A stretch of 64,000 bases of DNA, taken from an uncultured Eubacteriales bacterium. Lineage in GTDB: Bacteria > Bacillota > Clostridia > Oscillospirales > Acutalibacteraceae. The translations under genes were made by a program, and so were the position numbers. This document shows, piece by piece, positions 54,845-63,067 of this stretch. The stretch covers positions 1 to 64,000 of the forward strand of contig CAKSFA010000005.1 of assembly GCA_934454125.1 (NCBI GenBank). Reading direction: 5' to 3'. The notes beneath the pieces were generated by a model. The model was not told the origin of the DNA. It was given only the letters and a program-made list of their open reading frames with translations, and ran no database searches. How positions within the stretch are numbered: position 1 is the stretch's first letter; each line of letters begins with the position of its first letter.

Positions 54845-54873
54845 AAAAATGCCAGCACTTTTGGCGCCGGCAT
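54845..54873 (-). terminator. Terminator of FUSC copy B
   Basis: On the minus strand ATGCCGGC pairs with GCTGGCAT (one G.U) and runs into TTTTTTA, directly after the stop at 54877. Confidence 0.85.
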
Positions 54874-54876
54874 CGT

Positions 54877-56034
54877 TTAGTCGATCGGAGTTTTTTTCTG
54901 TATGCGGGCTTTCCATTTTAGCACAAGCGCATAAATGCGGTCCACCAACCGCAACCGTGCGCATAGTCCAATTGCGACTACAATTGCAACGCCGATTAAC
55001 ACAAATAAAATCCGCATTTCAAACGCAACGTCTGCCTGCAAAAATACCATCGCTCCGCTCAGTGAGTTAAGCGTTACAAATACCTGCTGAATCCAGTATG
55101 TATGCAAAAACAGATAAATATACCCTGTCAGCAGCAACAATACAGGGTGCCACGCTGCTGGCACGATCCACTCAAACAACACAAAGAACAGCGCGCCGCC
55201 AATCAATGTGCCAATGATGCGGCACCAGATTTTTTTCTTTGATTCCCCCATAAATGGTTGCATCAGCGAAAGCACTGTAAACGAGATCCAAGCCGGTTTT
55301 AACACATGATAAAAATCACCAATCAGCATCGCAATGGTCAAACCGGCTGTCAGTCTGATGAAAAATTTAGTGCGCAACGAGCAAACATGCGTTTCTCGAA
55401 AAATATCTGCAATGCTCCGCCGGCGCTCTACCTTGCGATGACGCAAATAATAAACAATGGCCACCAGCAATCCACCGCCGGCAATCCCAATCATGCGCAA
55501 ACCATATTCCGCACCATATACATGGCTGCTCTGCGCAAACAAATAGCACGATAAAATCGGGTAATACGCCTTTGCCATGGGCTGATGACTGGTCAGCATC
55601 AAAATAATATAGACCGAAGCCAGGTTCACAAACACGCCAATCGCCGGGTGAAACGAGGCCAAAAACGTTGCCACGCCGGTCAGCAAAAACACACCCCAAA
55701 TTACACACGCACCCTGCAGCGGTTTAATGCCAATGTCAGTGCGATAAAAGCTGATCATAGCCATCGCAATGGTCAAACCGATCAAACCATTGCTGCTGCC
55801 CAGCAAAAAGCTGTAAAGCGCCACAAAACCGAACAAAAATCCAATCAGCAGCAAATTGATCAAGGCGCGCCAAAAAAATCCCTTGTGATTATGGCCCGAG
55901 GGCAACGCCGCCGGAGACATAGCCTGCGCAGCGCCGCCAATGCCGTTAAAAGAGAACTCCAAGGTCTTTCCCACACTTTCTTCCCAATATTTTCGCCTTA
56001 AAAAGCAGAATGATTCCTCTTTATGATACGCCAT
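54877..56034 (-). CDS. FUSC-family membrane protein, copy B
   Basis: A 385-residue homologue of the neighbouring FUSC gene with the same plan. N-terminal cytoplasmic tail of about 50 residues, helices at about 52-185 (LINLLLIGFLFGFVALYSFLLG, GLTIAMAMISFYRTDIGI) and 220-365 (RLTAGLTIAMLIGDFYHV, ISFTVLSLMQPF, GTLIGGALFFVLFEWIVPA). Segments such as YGLRMIGIAGGGLLVAIVYYLRHRK align with the other copy's GMRMASLAAGGALIAVIYYPLHRK, so they arose by duplication but have diverged. The start at 56034 has no strong ribosome site; a later start is possible. Function as for copy A. Confidence 0.8.
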   Translation of the reverse strand: MAYHKEESFCFLRRKYWEESVGKTLEFSFNGIGGAAQAMSPAALPSGHNHKGFFWRALINLLLIGFLFGFVALYSFLLGSSNGLIGLTIAMAMISFYRTDIGIKPLQGACVIWGVFLLTGVATFLASFHPAIGVFVNLASVYIILMLTSHQPMAKAYYPILSCYLFAQSSHVYGAEYGLRMIGIAGGGLLVAIVYYLRHRKVERRRSIADIFRETHVCSLRTKFFIRLTAGLTIAMLIGDFYHVLKPAWISFTVLSLMQPFMGESKKKIWCRIIGTLIGGALFFVLFEWIVPAAWHPVLLLLTGYIYLFLHTYWIQQVFVTLNSLSGAMVFLQADVAFEMRILFVLIGVAIVVAIGLCARLRLVDRIYALVLKWKARIQKKTPID

Positions 56035-56157
56035 TCTGCTGGAAAATATGTGAATAAACTATGAAATCAATTGTAAATTTAAACAAATAAAATATTTTTA
56101 TTTTGTGCATAAAGAGCAAAATTTTCTCTTACAATGATAAAAAATGAAAAGTTTTTG

Positions 56158-56186
56158 TTTACAAAGCGTACCTGTTGTGCTATAAT
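56158..56186 (+). promoter_or_regulatory. Promoter of rpsO
   Basis: TTTACA (56158-56163), 17 bases, TATAAT (56181-56186). Confidence 0.8.
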
Positions 56187-56204
56187 ACTCTACGAAATAT
56201 CGCT

Positions 56205-56288
56205 TTACACGGATTCAGGGCAAGCCCGCAAAACGGGAATTCACCAACCTTTTTCTGTGTTTTGCCGATAAATTTTAAAAAAGGTGGA
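56205..56288 (+). promoter_or_regulatory. rpsO leader, probable S15-binding autoregulatory element
   Basis: A GC-rich island in AT-rich DNA between promoter and start: GGATTCAGGGCAAGCCCG, then CCCGCAAAACGGG (hairpin) and GAATTCACCAACC. Leader RNAs bound by S15 precede rpsO in many Firmicutes and contain similar junction-plus-hairpin structures. The assignment rests on position and this pattern only. Confidence 0.5.
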
Positions 56289-56295
56289 ATACATC

Positions 56296-56562
56296 ATGAT
56301 GCTCAAAGAAGAAAAAAATAAGGTAATTGCAGAGTACGCAACCCATGAGGGAGACACTGGATCGCCGGAGGTGCAAATTGCAATTTTGACCAAACGAATC
56401 AACGATTTGACCGAGCACCTCAAAGTGCACAAAAAAGACCACCACTCTCGTCGTGGTCTGCTGAAAATGGTTGGTCAACGCCGCAATTTGCTCAACTATG
56501 TTATGAAAAAAGACATCGAGCGGTATCGTTCTATCATCGCACGACTGGGCATTCGCAAATAA
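56296..56562 (+). CDS. rpsO: 30S ribosomal protein S15
   Basis: An 88-residue ribosomal protein that binds the central domain of 16S rRNA. HEGDTGSPEVQIAILTKRIN, DLTEHLKVHKKDHHSRRGL and VGQRRNLLNYVMKKDIERYR reproduce S15 throughout, with the usual length. The start is ATG 56296 or the adjacent ATG 56299; AAGGTGGA upstream fits both. A GTG 12 bases upstream is not needed. Elsewhere rpsO precedes pnp, but here a surface-protein gene follows. Confidence 0.96.
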   Translation: MMLKEEKNKVIAEYATHEGDTGSPEVQIAILTKRINDLTEHLKVHKKDHHSRRGLLKMVGQRRNLLNYVMKKDIERYRSIIARLGIRK

Positions 56563-56578
56563 GCGCAAACCGTGTCTG

Positions 56579-56697
56579 AAAATCGTACTTTTTTTACCGC
56601 TGCTATTTTTCCATAATCTGGAAGAAAAGTGGCGATTTTCTATTAATTTTAACCAGAATCTTCCAATATTTTAAGTGTGAAAAAAAGTACACTTTAT
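56579..56697. promoter_or_regulatory. Pair of degenerate AAAAGTRCACATTTT motifs upstream of the CTLD gene
   Basis: A minus-oriented copy reads AAAATCGTACTTTT (56579-56592, one base short) and a plus-oriented copy AAAAGTACACTTTAT (56683-56697, 13 of 15 match). Their spacing (about 104 bases) is close to the 96-base spacing of the exact pair at 7265 and 7361. Confidence 0.45.
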
Positions 56698-56821
56698 TTA
56701 CCAGTCAATAAATTTCACATCTGTTGCGCTGCAATCGGTGTGAAATTTGTCGCTATATCAGGGTTTTATGGGGAAATAGGATTTATGAAAGAATAGGATT
56801 TATGAAAGAAGAGGTTGAATT

Positions 56822-59701
56822 ATGATGAAGTTAAAATGGAAACAAACTGTAGCAGTTCTGCTGGCAGTGTTGCTATGCATCGCCGCAATTCCGGTTGTCA
56901 ACGTGTTTGCAGCAGATGCCGTCACAACCACACTCGGCCACGCTACTCCGGTTAATTCTGCTGATCTTACGCAGTACAACTTAAAAGGCACCACAGTCAC
57001 CGCCGCCAAAAACCTGACGCAAATCGGCGTCAAGGTAGATACCGGCACCTTCACCATTCCGGCAGCGCCCAACGGCGCAACTTACACCGGCGGTTACGAT
57101 AAAGACGGCGCATTCGTATCGGCCTTCAGCGCAACGCAAGAGTACCGCTACGCTTCGTTCCAAGGTGGTGTCACTACAGAAGCAGCCGGCACTTGGGCTG
57201 ATACTGTCATCTTCAAAAAACAAGACGATGACACACCACAAGATATTACCCTAGAAGCAAATACAATCGAACTAAAAGATTCCGCGAATAATGAACTCAA
57301 AGTGTTTGATGGTCACTATTATGCCTTAAAAGAAAAGGCGGGTATTGACTGGGCAGATGCATACAATGAGGCAAAACAAGCAAACTTTAATGGTATGACA
57401 GCTTATTTGGTTACCATCACTTCCAAAGAAGAGCACAATGCCATTTTTAAAATGTTCAACAACAAAAGAGCTTGGGCAGGTGGTGCGCGTCTCACCGCAA
57501 CCACTGGTTTAGATGGCAATACTGCACCAACATTAGCTGGGCAATGGGAAGGCAACTGGTATTGGATTAATGGTCCGGAGGCAGGAACCCTGCTTTTCGA
57601 GGGATACAGCTTTGAACAAGGTGGCAAAGAAGTTGGATACAACAACTGGAATCGTATCGGTGATTCTATGGAACCAAACGGTGGCGCAAAACAGGGAGAT
57701 GATACTATTCCATGGAAAGCGAAATTGAATGAAACTGTACTGCAATATGGGCATGGAGAGCAAGGCGCCTGGAATGATTTGTCAGCTATTTTACAAAAAG
57801 ATAATGAAGCAAATGGTGAAAAATGGGATCAAAAAGAGTATATTGATGGCTACTACATCGAGTACAGCGAGTATACCAATCAAACCACAGGCCAAGAAAA
57901 CAAAATGACAGAACCGCCGTCAACCTCCAGCCAAAAAGTCACGTTAGATGCCTACAAATTTGTCCGCGACCACGTCAGCAACGGCGACTACGAGAAACCC
58001 TACACCGAGCAAACAGACATCAATAACACCAACAAAACCAAAGTTCTCGACGGCGAAACCAAATACAACAACCTCACCGACGAAGAAAAAGCAACCATAA
58101 AAACCTTGCTGAAAAACAAAGAATACACCGACTTGCTTGATGAAGCAAAAGCACAAAAATTCCAAGAAGAAAACAAAGCAACCCTAGACGCCACCACAGT
58201 CGATAACACCAACGTCGACAATGTTACCGACATGGCCAATGAATTTAAAAACCTCACCGACGGCATCAAAAATTCCGTCACCGGCAAGGCGCTCACCCCA
58301 ACGGTAGAGAAGCTCAGCTCCTACGCCGAGTGGTACAACAAGCACAAAACCGTGCTTGAAAAAACCACCGACCAGCTCAGCAAAGACGATCTACAGCCGC
58401 TGCTCACCGCAAAAGCAGAGTTTGATGCCCTCCCGGCCGAACAAGCAGGCCTAATTACAGCTGCCAACAAAGCACGTTTAGACGCAGCGGTCGAAGCCAA
58501 CAACTGGCAAACCAAGCACAAAGAGATCATCGACAAGCAAACGGTCACTTCGGCAGACAAAGATGCAATCGATGCAGCCATTACCGAGTATGATGCCCTG
58601 TCGGCAGAAGCCAAAAAGCTGGTCGATCCGCTGGTAAAAACCAATTTAGACAACAAACAAAAAGCATCCGAGATGCAGAAAAACAACCCGGTAGTCGACA
58701 AACCGCGCGCCGATCTGACGCATGAAGACATGCCAGACCTGGCCAAAGCAAAGCAAGATTTTGACGCACTCACACCAGAGCAGCAAGACCTGGTACCGGA
58801 AGAGGTCAAAGAAAAACTCAACGACTACGTTGCCGCTGATAAGTGGAACAACGATCACGCAGACATCATTGGCAAAACGCCGGTCACCGCTGAAGACAAA
58901 GCGGCGATTGACGCAGCCCTGTCTGATTACGAGCAGTTGCCGAACAAAAATCTGGTCGATCCGTCCGTCATCGGTAAGCTGCAAGACAAACAAGCCGCAG
59001 CCGACTTCCAACAAAAACACGATGAGACCATCAAAAAAGATTCCAACACGGTAACCAAAGACGATTTCGATACCATCAAAGACGCATTGAATGACTTTAA
59101 CGGTCTTACCGACGGTGCAAAAGAACAGGTTCCGGCAGAAGTTGAGAAAAAGCTGCTTGACGATCTGGCAGGCAGTTTCATCAAAAACTATGTCACCGGC
59201 GAAGACGGCACGATCTATCCAGACGTTACGAAAGACAACTACCGTCAAATTTTGTCGGGCGAACCGAGATGGGACGATATGACGCAAAAAGAGAAAGATG
59301 CCGTAAACGAAAAACTCGTTGCAGCAACCGGCAAAACCTACCCGGAATACCTGGAGCTTGCCAAGAGTCTCTTAGAGCAGGCAGAGCAGTTCATTCAAGA
59401 TCACGTCACGCAAGACAATGACCTGATTAAAGATGTAACAGAAAACAACTTCCGCACGATTCTCGGCGGAGAAGACACATGGAACCAGCTCAACCCAGTC
59501 GTGCAGGGCATCATCAACGACCTGCTGGTTGAGCGTGGCAGCCAAACCTATCCGGAGCTGCTTGCAGCTGCAAAGCGGTTCCTCAATCGTCCGGTTGCAA
59601 CAGGAGACACCACAAATCTTCTGATTTTCGCACTGCCCTGCGCAGCAGCGCTCACAGCAGCTATACTCCTGCTATGCAAACGACGCAAAACAGCAGAATA
59701 A
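56822..59701 (+). CDS. Surface protein with C-type lectin domain and FIVAR-like helical repeats
   Basis: A 959-residue exported protein. Signal peptide about 1-32 (VAVLLAVLLCIAAIPVVNVFA). A C-type lectin-like domain follows at about 160-353: HYYALKEKAGIDWADAYNEAKQ, TAYLVTITSKEEHNAIF, WYWINGPEAG and a QGAWNDLS segment near the usual WND. Charged helical repeats run from about 365 to 920 (YDALSAEAKKLVDP, LTPEQQDLVPEEVKEKL), like FIVAR or three-helix spacer modules. The C terminus is ATGDTTNLL, a hydrophobic stretch (LLIFALPCAAALTAAILLL) and CKRRKTAE. This tripartite end suggests sortase anchoring with an atypical motif (PVATGD). Glycan or host binding is inferred. Ribosome site GAAGAGG. Confidence 0.82.
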   Translation: MMKLKWKQTVAVLLAVLLCIAAIPVVNVFAADAVTTTLGHATPVNSADLTQYNLKGTTVTAAKNLTQIGVKVDTGTFTIPAAPNGATYTGGYDKDGAFVSAFSATQEYRYASFQGGVTTEAAGTWADTVIFKKQDDDTPQDITLEANTIELKDSANNELKVFDGHYYALKEKAGIDWADAYNEAKQANFNGMTAYLVTITSKEEHNAIFKMFNNKRAWAGGARLTATTGLDGNTAPTLAGQWEGNWYWINGPEAGTLLFEGYSFEQGGKEVGYNNWNRIGDSMEPNGGAKQGDDTIPWKAKLNETVLQYGHGEQGAWNDLSAILQKDNEANGEKWDQKEYIDGYYIEYSEYTNQTTGQENKMTEPPSTSSQKVTLDAYKFVRDHVSNGDYEKPYTEQTDINNTNKTKVLDGETKYNNLTDEEKATIKTLLKNKEYTDLLDEAKAQKFQEENKATLDATTVDNTNVDNVTDMANEFKNLTDGIKNSVTGKALTPTVEKLSSYAEWYNKHKTVLEKTTDQLSKDDLQPLLTAKAEFDALPAEQAGLITAANKARLDAAVEANNWQTKHKEIIDKQTVTSADKDAIDAAITEYDALSAEAKKLVDPLVKTNLDNKQKASEMQKNNPVVDKPRADLTHEDMPDLAKAKQDFDALTPEQQDLVPEEVKEKLNDYVAADKWNNDHADIIGKTPVTAEDKAAIDAALSDYEQLPNKNLVDPSVIGKLQDKQAAADFQQKHDETIKKDSNTVTKDDFDTIKDALNDFNGLTDGAKEQVPAEVEKKLLDDLAGSFIKNYVTGEDGTIYPDVTKDNYRQILSGEPRWDDMTQKEKDAVNEKLVAATGKTYPEYLELAKSLLEQAEQFIQDHVTQDNDLIKDVTENNFRTILGGEDTWNQLNPVVQGIINDLLVERGSQTYPELLAAAKRFLNRPVATGDTTNLLIFALPCAAALTAAILLLCKRRKTAE

Positions 59702-59712
59702 TCTCAAATAAT

Positions 59713-59745
59713 AAAAAGCACAAAGCGAAAGCCTTGTGCTTTTTT
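59713..59745 (+). terminator. Terminator of the CTLD surface gene
   Basis: An 11-bp stem AAAAAGCACAA/TTGTGCTTTTT with a 10-base loop, then Ts. Confidence 0.88.
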
Positions 59746-59751
59746 GCTTGA

Positions 59752-59780
59752 TTGACCGTTTTTCCGAAATATGCTATCAT
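59752..59780 (+). promoter_or_regulatory. Promoter of the small membrane protein gene
   Basis: TTGACC (59752-59757), 17 bases, TATCAT (59775-59780). Confidence 0.65.
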
Positions 59781-59813
59781 AAAACCAATTACAATACAAG
59801 GGAGGATGCACCG

Positions 59814-60200
59814 GTGCGTTATTTCAACTGGAAAACAGCCATTGTCAGTGTCGTAATTTTTTTGTTACCAGTATTTTTTTATCCTGTCTCCGGCTCCATT
59901 TCAAACGGTGTTACCACCTACTCCTTTGGTTTTCCGGCCAATTGGCTCACCGTCTGGTTTGATAACCGTGGCGGCCGCTTATTTGGTTTTGAGTTGTTTA
60001 TTTCGGGCGTTGCAGGTGCAAGTTTCAGCATTTTAACTGCTGTGTTAGATCTGCTGATCATTTACTTTGTCGTTACGGCATTTGTCAAAGTTTTCTGGAT
60101 CAACCACTTCGCCATCAAATTTCATAACTGGCGGCAACGCCGGCACCTTGCGCGTACTGCGTCTGATACCACCGAACCCACCGAAGAAGACACAGTCTAA
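59814..60200 (+). CDS. Small membrane protein of unknown function (128 aa)
   Basis: A 128-residue protein with two predicted helices. MRYFNWKTAIVSVVIFLLPVFFYPV leads into an external loop of about 50 residues (SGSISNGVTTYSFGFPANWLTVW), and a second helix is at about 74-99 (AGASFSILTAVLDLLIIYFVVTAFV). A basic then acidic cytoplasmic tail ends TTEPTEEDTV. The start is GTG 59814, with GGAGG 8 bases before it. Not a family I recognise. Its stop overlaps the convergent spoVAD stop by three bases. Confidence 0.78.
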   Translation: MRYFNWKTAIVSVVIFLLPVFFYPVSGSISNGVTTYSFGFPANWLTVWFDNRGGRLFGFELFISGVAGASFSILTAVLDLLIIYFVVTAFVKVFWINHFAIKFHNWRQRRHLARTASDTTEPTEEDTV

Positions 60201-61237
60201 ATACCGCGAATATGCACCAGATGTGCGATGGACGGAATGCTTTCACCTTGTTGGGTAGAAGTTGGCGACATCAGAGCGCCGGTTGCAACGAATAGCAGGT
60301 TGTTCCATGCGCCGGTTCTTATTTCACCCAACAGCTTCGAGCAAAGCACACATGCTGAGCATCCACACCCACTGCCGCCGGCATGCACGTCCTGCAATTT
60401 CCGGTCAAATAGCATCTTGCCGCAATCATCATGCACAGCCTGCAGATTTACGCCTTCCTGCCCGGTCAGCTGCAATAACAAATCACTGCCAATATGACCC
60501 AGGTCACCGGTTATAATTGCATCATAATCGCTTGGAGCCGTGCCGGTGTCGCTAAAAAAATCCAGCAGAGTCTGAGCTGCTGCTGGCGCCATTGCAGCTC
60601 CCATATTGTTGGCATCCTGAATGCCCAAATCGGTAATTTTCCCCAGGCATACCTGTACAATTACTGGGGTTTTCTCCGCAGAACCAGATTCTGCGGAGCT
60701 TTTTCTTTTTTGCGGTGCCACAATGGCAGCGCCGGCAGCAGTGGCCGTCCATTGTGCCGTTGGCGGCCGTTGGCCACCGTATTCCAGTGGCAGACGAAAC
60801 TGCCGTTCTGCTGAACAAAAATGAGAAGAGGTTACCGCAGCGGCGGTACGCGCGGCCCCGGCTTCCACCATGAGTGCTGCCATCGCCAGCGTTTGCGCCA
60901 TGGTTGAACAGGCGCCATACTGCCCCAAAAATGGAATCTGCAAGTTGCGCAGTCCAAATGTAGAAGAAATACATTGATTCAGCAAATCTCCGGCAAAAAT
61001 CAGGTCAATTTCAGCAGGAGTCAGCAATGCTTTTCGCAAAGCCAACTCCACCGCTTCGGTCTGCAACCGGCTTTCGGCTTTTTCCCAACTGCTTTCGCCC
61101 AATGTGGTATCTTTATAACTCCGATCAAATAATGCCCCCAGTGGTCCCTCTGCTTCTTTTTTTCCAACCACAGCCGCATAGCCAATGATTTTTGGTGTTT
61201 GTTCCAAAGCAATGGTATATTTTCCAATTCGTTTCAT
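60197..61237 (-). CDS. spoVAD: Stage V sporulation protein AD
   Basis: A 346-residue thiolase-fold protein. KIIGYAAVVGKKEAEGPLG, DTTLGESSWEKAES, AGDLLNQCISSTFGLR, GQYGACSTMAQTLAMAA, SSHFCSAERQFR, ITGDLGHIGSDLL and HAGGSGCGCSACVL identify SpoVAD. It is part of the SpoVA channel that takes Ca-dipicolinate into the forespore and releases it on germination; SpoVAD binds DPA. ATG 61237 was chosen over TTG 61246 because GGGGG lies 10 bases before it. It lies 34 bases after spoVAC. The usual third gene spoVAE does not follow; a small convergent gene is there instead. Confidence 0.96.
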   Translation of the reverse strand: MKRIGKYTIALEQTPKIIGYAAVVGKKEAEGPLGALFDRSYKDTTLGESSWEKAESRLQTEAVELALRKALLTPAEIDLIFAGDLLNQCISSTFGLRNLQIPFLGQYGACSTMAQTLAMAALMVEAGAARTAAAVTSSHFCSAERQFRLPLEYGGQRPPTAQWTATAAGAAIVAPQKRKSSAESGSAEKTPVIVQVCLGKITDLGIQDANNMGAAMAPAAAQTLLDFFSDTGTAPSDYDAIITGDLGHIGSDLLLQLTGQEGVNLQAVHDDCGKMLFDRKLQDVHAGGSGCGCSACVLCSKLLGEIRTGAWNNLLFVATGALMSPTSTQQGESIPSIAHLVHIRGI

Positions 61238-61271
61238 ATTGCCCAACCCCCATTTGTCACCATACGTTTGC

Positions 61272-61718
61272 TCACCAAAACAGGCGTATTACCGCCAAAA
61301 TCAACCCGTAAATCGCTGCTGAAAAAATGCCATACACCAACACTGGCCCGGCAATGATAAACATTTTTGCACTTAGTCCCAGCACATAGCCTTCACTTTT
61401 AAACTCCATTGCCGGTGCAACCACAGCATTCGAAAAGCCTGTAATCGGTACAAGTGTGCCGGCTCCGGCAATTTTGGCAATGTTGTCATATACTTTGCAT
61501 GCGGTCAGCAGTGCAGCAAATCCAATCAGCGTAATCGATACAGTGGCACGGGCATTTTTTTCGTCCATTCCCAACATCAAATAAGCCTGCAGCAAACCTT
61601 GTCCAATGGTACAAATCGCTCCGCCAAACAAAAATGCCATCGCAGCATTTTTGACATAGGTACTGGGTGGAGAAGCCTGTTTTGTCATTTTGGCATAAGC
61701 ATTCTTTGTGATTTTCAC
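61272..61718 (-). CDS. spoVAC: Stage V sporulation protein AC
   Basis: A 148-residue forespore inner-membrane protein with about four helices: KNAAMAFLFGGAICTIGQGLLQAYL, then helices near 58-76 and 82-101, then KMFIIAGPVLVYGIFSAAIYGLI. TLVPITGFSNAVVAPAMEFKSEG is the SpoVAC hallmark. In B. subtilis SpoVAC is a mechanosensitive channel component for dipicolinate. Start is GTG 61718, with a perfect AAAGGAGGT 7 bases before it. Forespore (sigma-G) expression is expected from the family; no convincing sigma-G box was identified. Confidence 0.96.
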   Translation of the reverse strand: MKITKNAYAKMTKQASPPSTYVKNAAMAFLFGGAICTIGQGLLQAYLMLGMDEKNARATVSITLIGFAALLTACKVYDNIAKIAGAGTLVPITGFSNAVVAPAMEFKSEGYVLGLSAKMFIIAGPVLVYGIFSAAIYGLILAVIRLFW

Positions 61719-61786
61719 AGAGAAAACCTCCTTTCGCGTTTCAGTTTAGTTTTTTCAAAAACGTGAGGTTTATGCTTATTTTTGCA

Positions 61787-61819
61787 CAAAAAAATGAACA
61801 GATGCACGCTGTTCATTTT
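61787..61819 (-). terminator. Terminator of the MBL-fold lipoprotein gene
   Basis: An 11-bp stem AAAATGAACAG/CTGTTCATTTT with a 7-base loop, T-run on the minus strand, just after the stop at 61826. Confidence 0.9.
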
Positions 61820-61825
61820 CAAAAA

Positions 61826-62749
61826 TTATGCTGCTTTTTTTGTGGTATCCAGCGCATTCTCAGTTACCGTATAGGTGCTGCCATCTGTTTCTATGGCAAT
61901 GGTGCCGCCAGTATCCGTGCGATAAACATTGATATTACTCGAGCTCAGCCGCTTGAGCAATTCGGCATGCGGGTGGCCGTAATCATTTCCCTGCCCACAA
62001 AAAATCACGGCTGTTTTTGGTGTTGCCGCCGTTAAAAACCGGTTTGAGGTAGAGGTGTTGCTGCCATGATGCCCCACCTTAAGCACTTCACAAGACAAAT
62101 CATAGTTGTTTTGCAGCAGCTCCGTTTCACTTTCTTTTTCAGCATCGCCCGTAAATAAAAAACGAACATTGCCATAGGTCAGCTTGGTTACAACCGAATA
62201 GTTATTCAAATTGCTGTAAGATGCACTGTTTGGCGCCAGCAGTTCCAGTGTGGTATTTTCAGTTTGGTAAATCACAGTGCCGGCTTTTGCCTGGTTGATT
62301 TTTAATCCCTTGCTTTCTACAGCCTTTAAAAAATTGGTATAAGCAGCCGTTGTGGGAATCTGATTGTTTGCAATTTTGGGCATGTAGATCTCACCGATCT
62401 CAAAGTTTTGCACGATGCGTTGCATGCCGCCAATGTGGTCAGCGTGTGGGTGTGTTGCAATCAGCAGATCGATTTTTTGAATCCCTAATTTTTCAAGATT
62501 ATTGACCAGTGTATCTGCGGCGGATTTTGGGCCGGCATCAATCAGAGCAGTCGCGCCAGAGGGAAGGCGAATGAGTGTACTGTCACCTTGCCCAACATCA
62601 AAAAAGTAAAGATTTGCGGTTGCCGATGAAGGCGTAAAAGCAGCACTTTGTTCTGTAGAGTTTGGGAGAGGAATACTGCATCCACAGACGAATAAAGTGC
62701 TGAATAGTATCATGCAAATACTGATACATTGATATCGAAATTTTTTCAT
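61826..62749 (-). CDS. ComEC-like metallo-beta-lactamase-fold lipoprotein
   Basis: A 307-residue exported protein. Lipobox FVCGC, with the lipid Cys about residue 24, is followed by a short Ser/Thr linker and an MBL domain. It begins LYFFDVGQGDSTLIRLPSG and ALIDAGP, and carries the metal site ATHPHADHIGG, then RFLFTGDAE and VLKVGHHGSNTS. This is the layout of the C-terminal hydrolase domain of ComEC/Rec2 as a stand-alone lipoprotein, common in clostridia. Extracellular nuclease activity is suggested for ComEC domains; the substrate here is unproven. GAGG before the ATG; TATAAT at 62795-62790 on the minus strand. Confidence 0.88.
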   Translation of the reverse strand: MKKFRYQCISICMILFSTLFVCGCSIPLPNSTEQSAAFTPSSATANLYFFDVGQGDSTLIRLPSGATALIDAGPKSAADTLVNNLEKLGIQKIDLLIATHPHADHIGGMQRIVQNFEIGEIYMPKIANNQIPTTAAYTNFLKAVESKGLKINQAKAGTVIYQTENTTLELLAPNSASYSNLNNYSVVTKLTYGNVRFLFTGDAEKESETELLQNNYDLSCEVLKVGHHGSNTSTSNRFLTAATPKTAVIFCGQGNDYGHPHAELLKRLSSSNINVYRTDTGGTIAIETDGSTYTVTENALDTTKKAA

Positions 62750-63067
62750 AAGGAACCTCTTGTTTTGGGTGAATCGTTTGTGTATGTTTATTATACCACA
62801 AACGGGTATTTTTCAACAGAAAAACGATAAAACGATATTTTGTAACCCAAACCTGCATTTCATGACTTGCAACAACCGATAAATATTACGAAATTGTGAA
62901 TTGTTGCAGTTTATGGTAGTATTCGGGTTCAAAACGCACGTTTTGTTGCAAGTTCCGGTCCTGTTAAAACAGAAAAAATGAACAAAAAAATCCATGAAAT
63001 AGGTCGGTGGATTTTGGGAACTATTTATGCTATAATCAACATGAGTTTGTATAAGAGAGGGCATACA
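62750..63067. other. Intergenic region between divergent MBL and GNAT genes
   Basis: 318 bases without a supported gene. It contains a TATAAT for the MBL gene (62795-62790, minus), the second copy of the 17-base element (62881-62897), a possible promoter TTGTGA-17-TAGTAT (62894-62922) and TATAAT at 63031-63036 before the GNAT gene. Confidence 0.55.
62881..62897 (+). repeat. 17-base dispersed element, copy 2
   Basis: AAATATTACGAAATTGT, identical to 6251-6267 and also preceded by CAACCG. Here its TTGT overlaps a possible -35 box. Confidence 0.5.

Noticed and set aside
61719..61790. Sigma-G promoter upstream of spoVAC
   Set aside because: GCATA is present on the minus strand but no acceptable -10 lies at the right distance.
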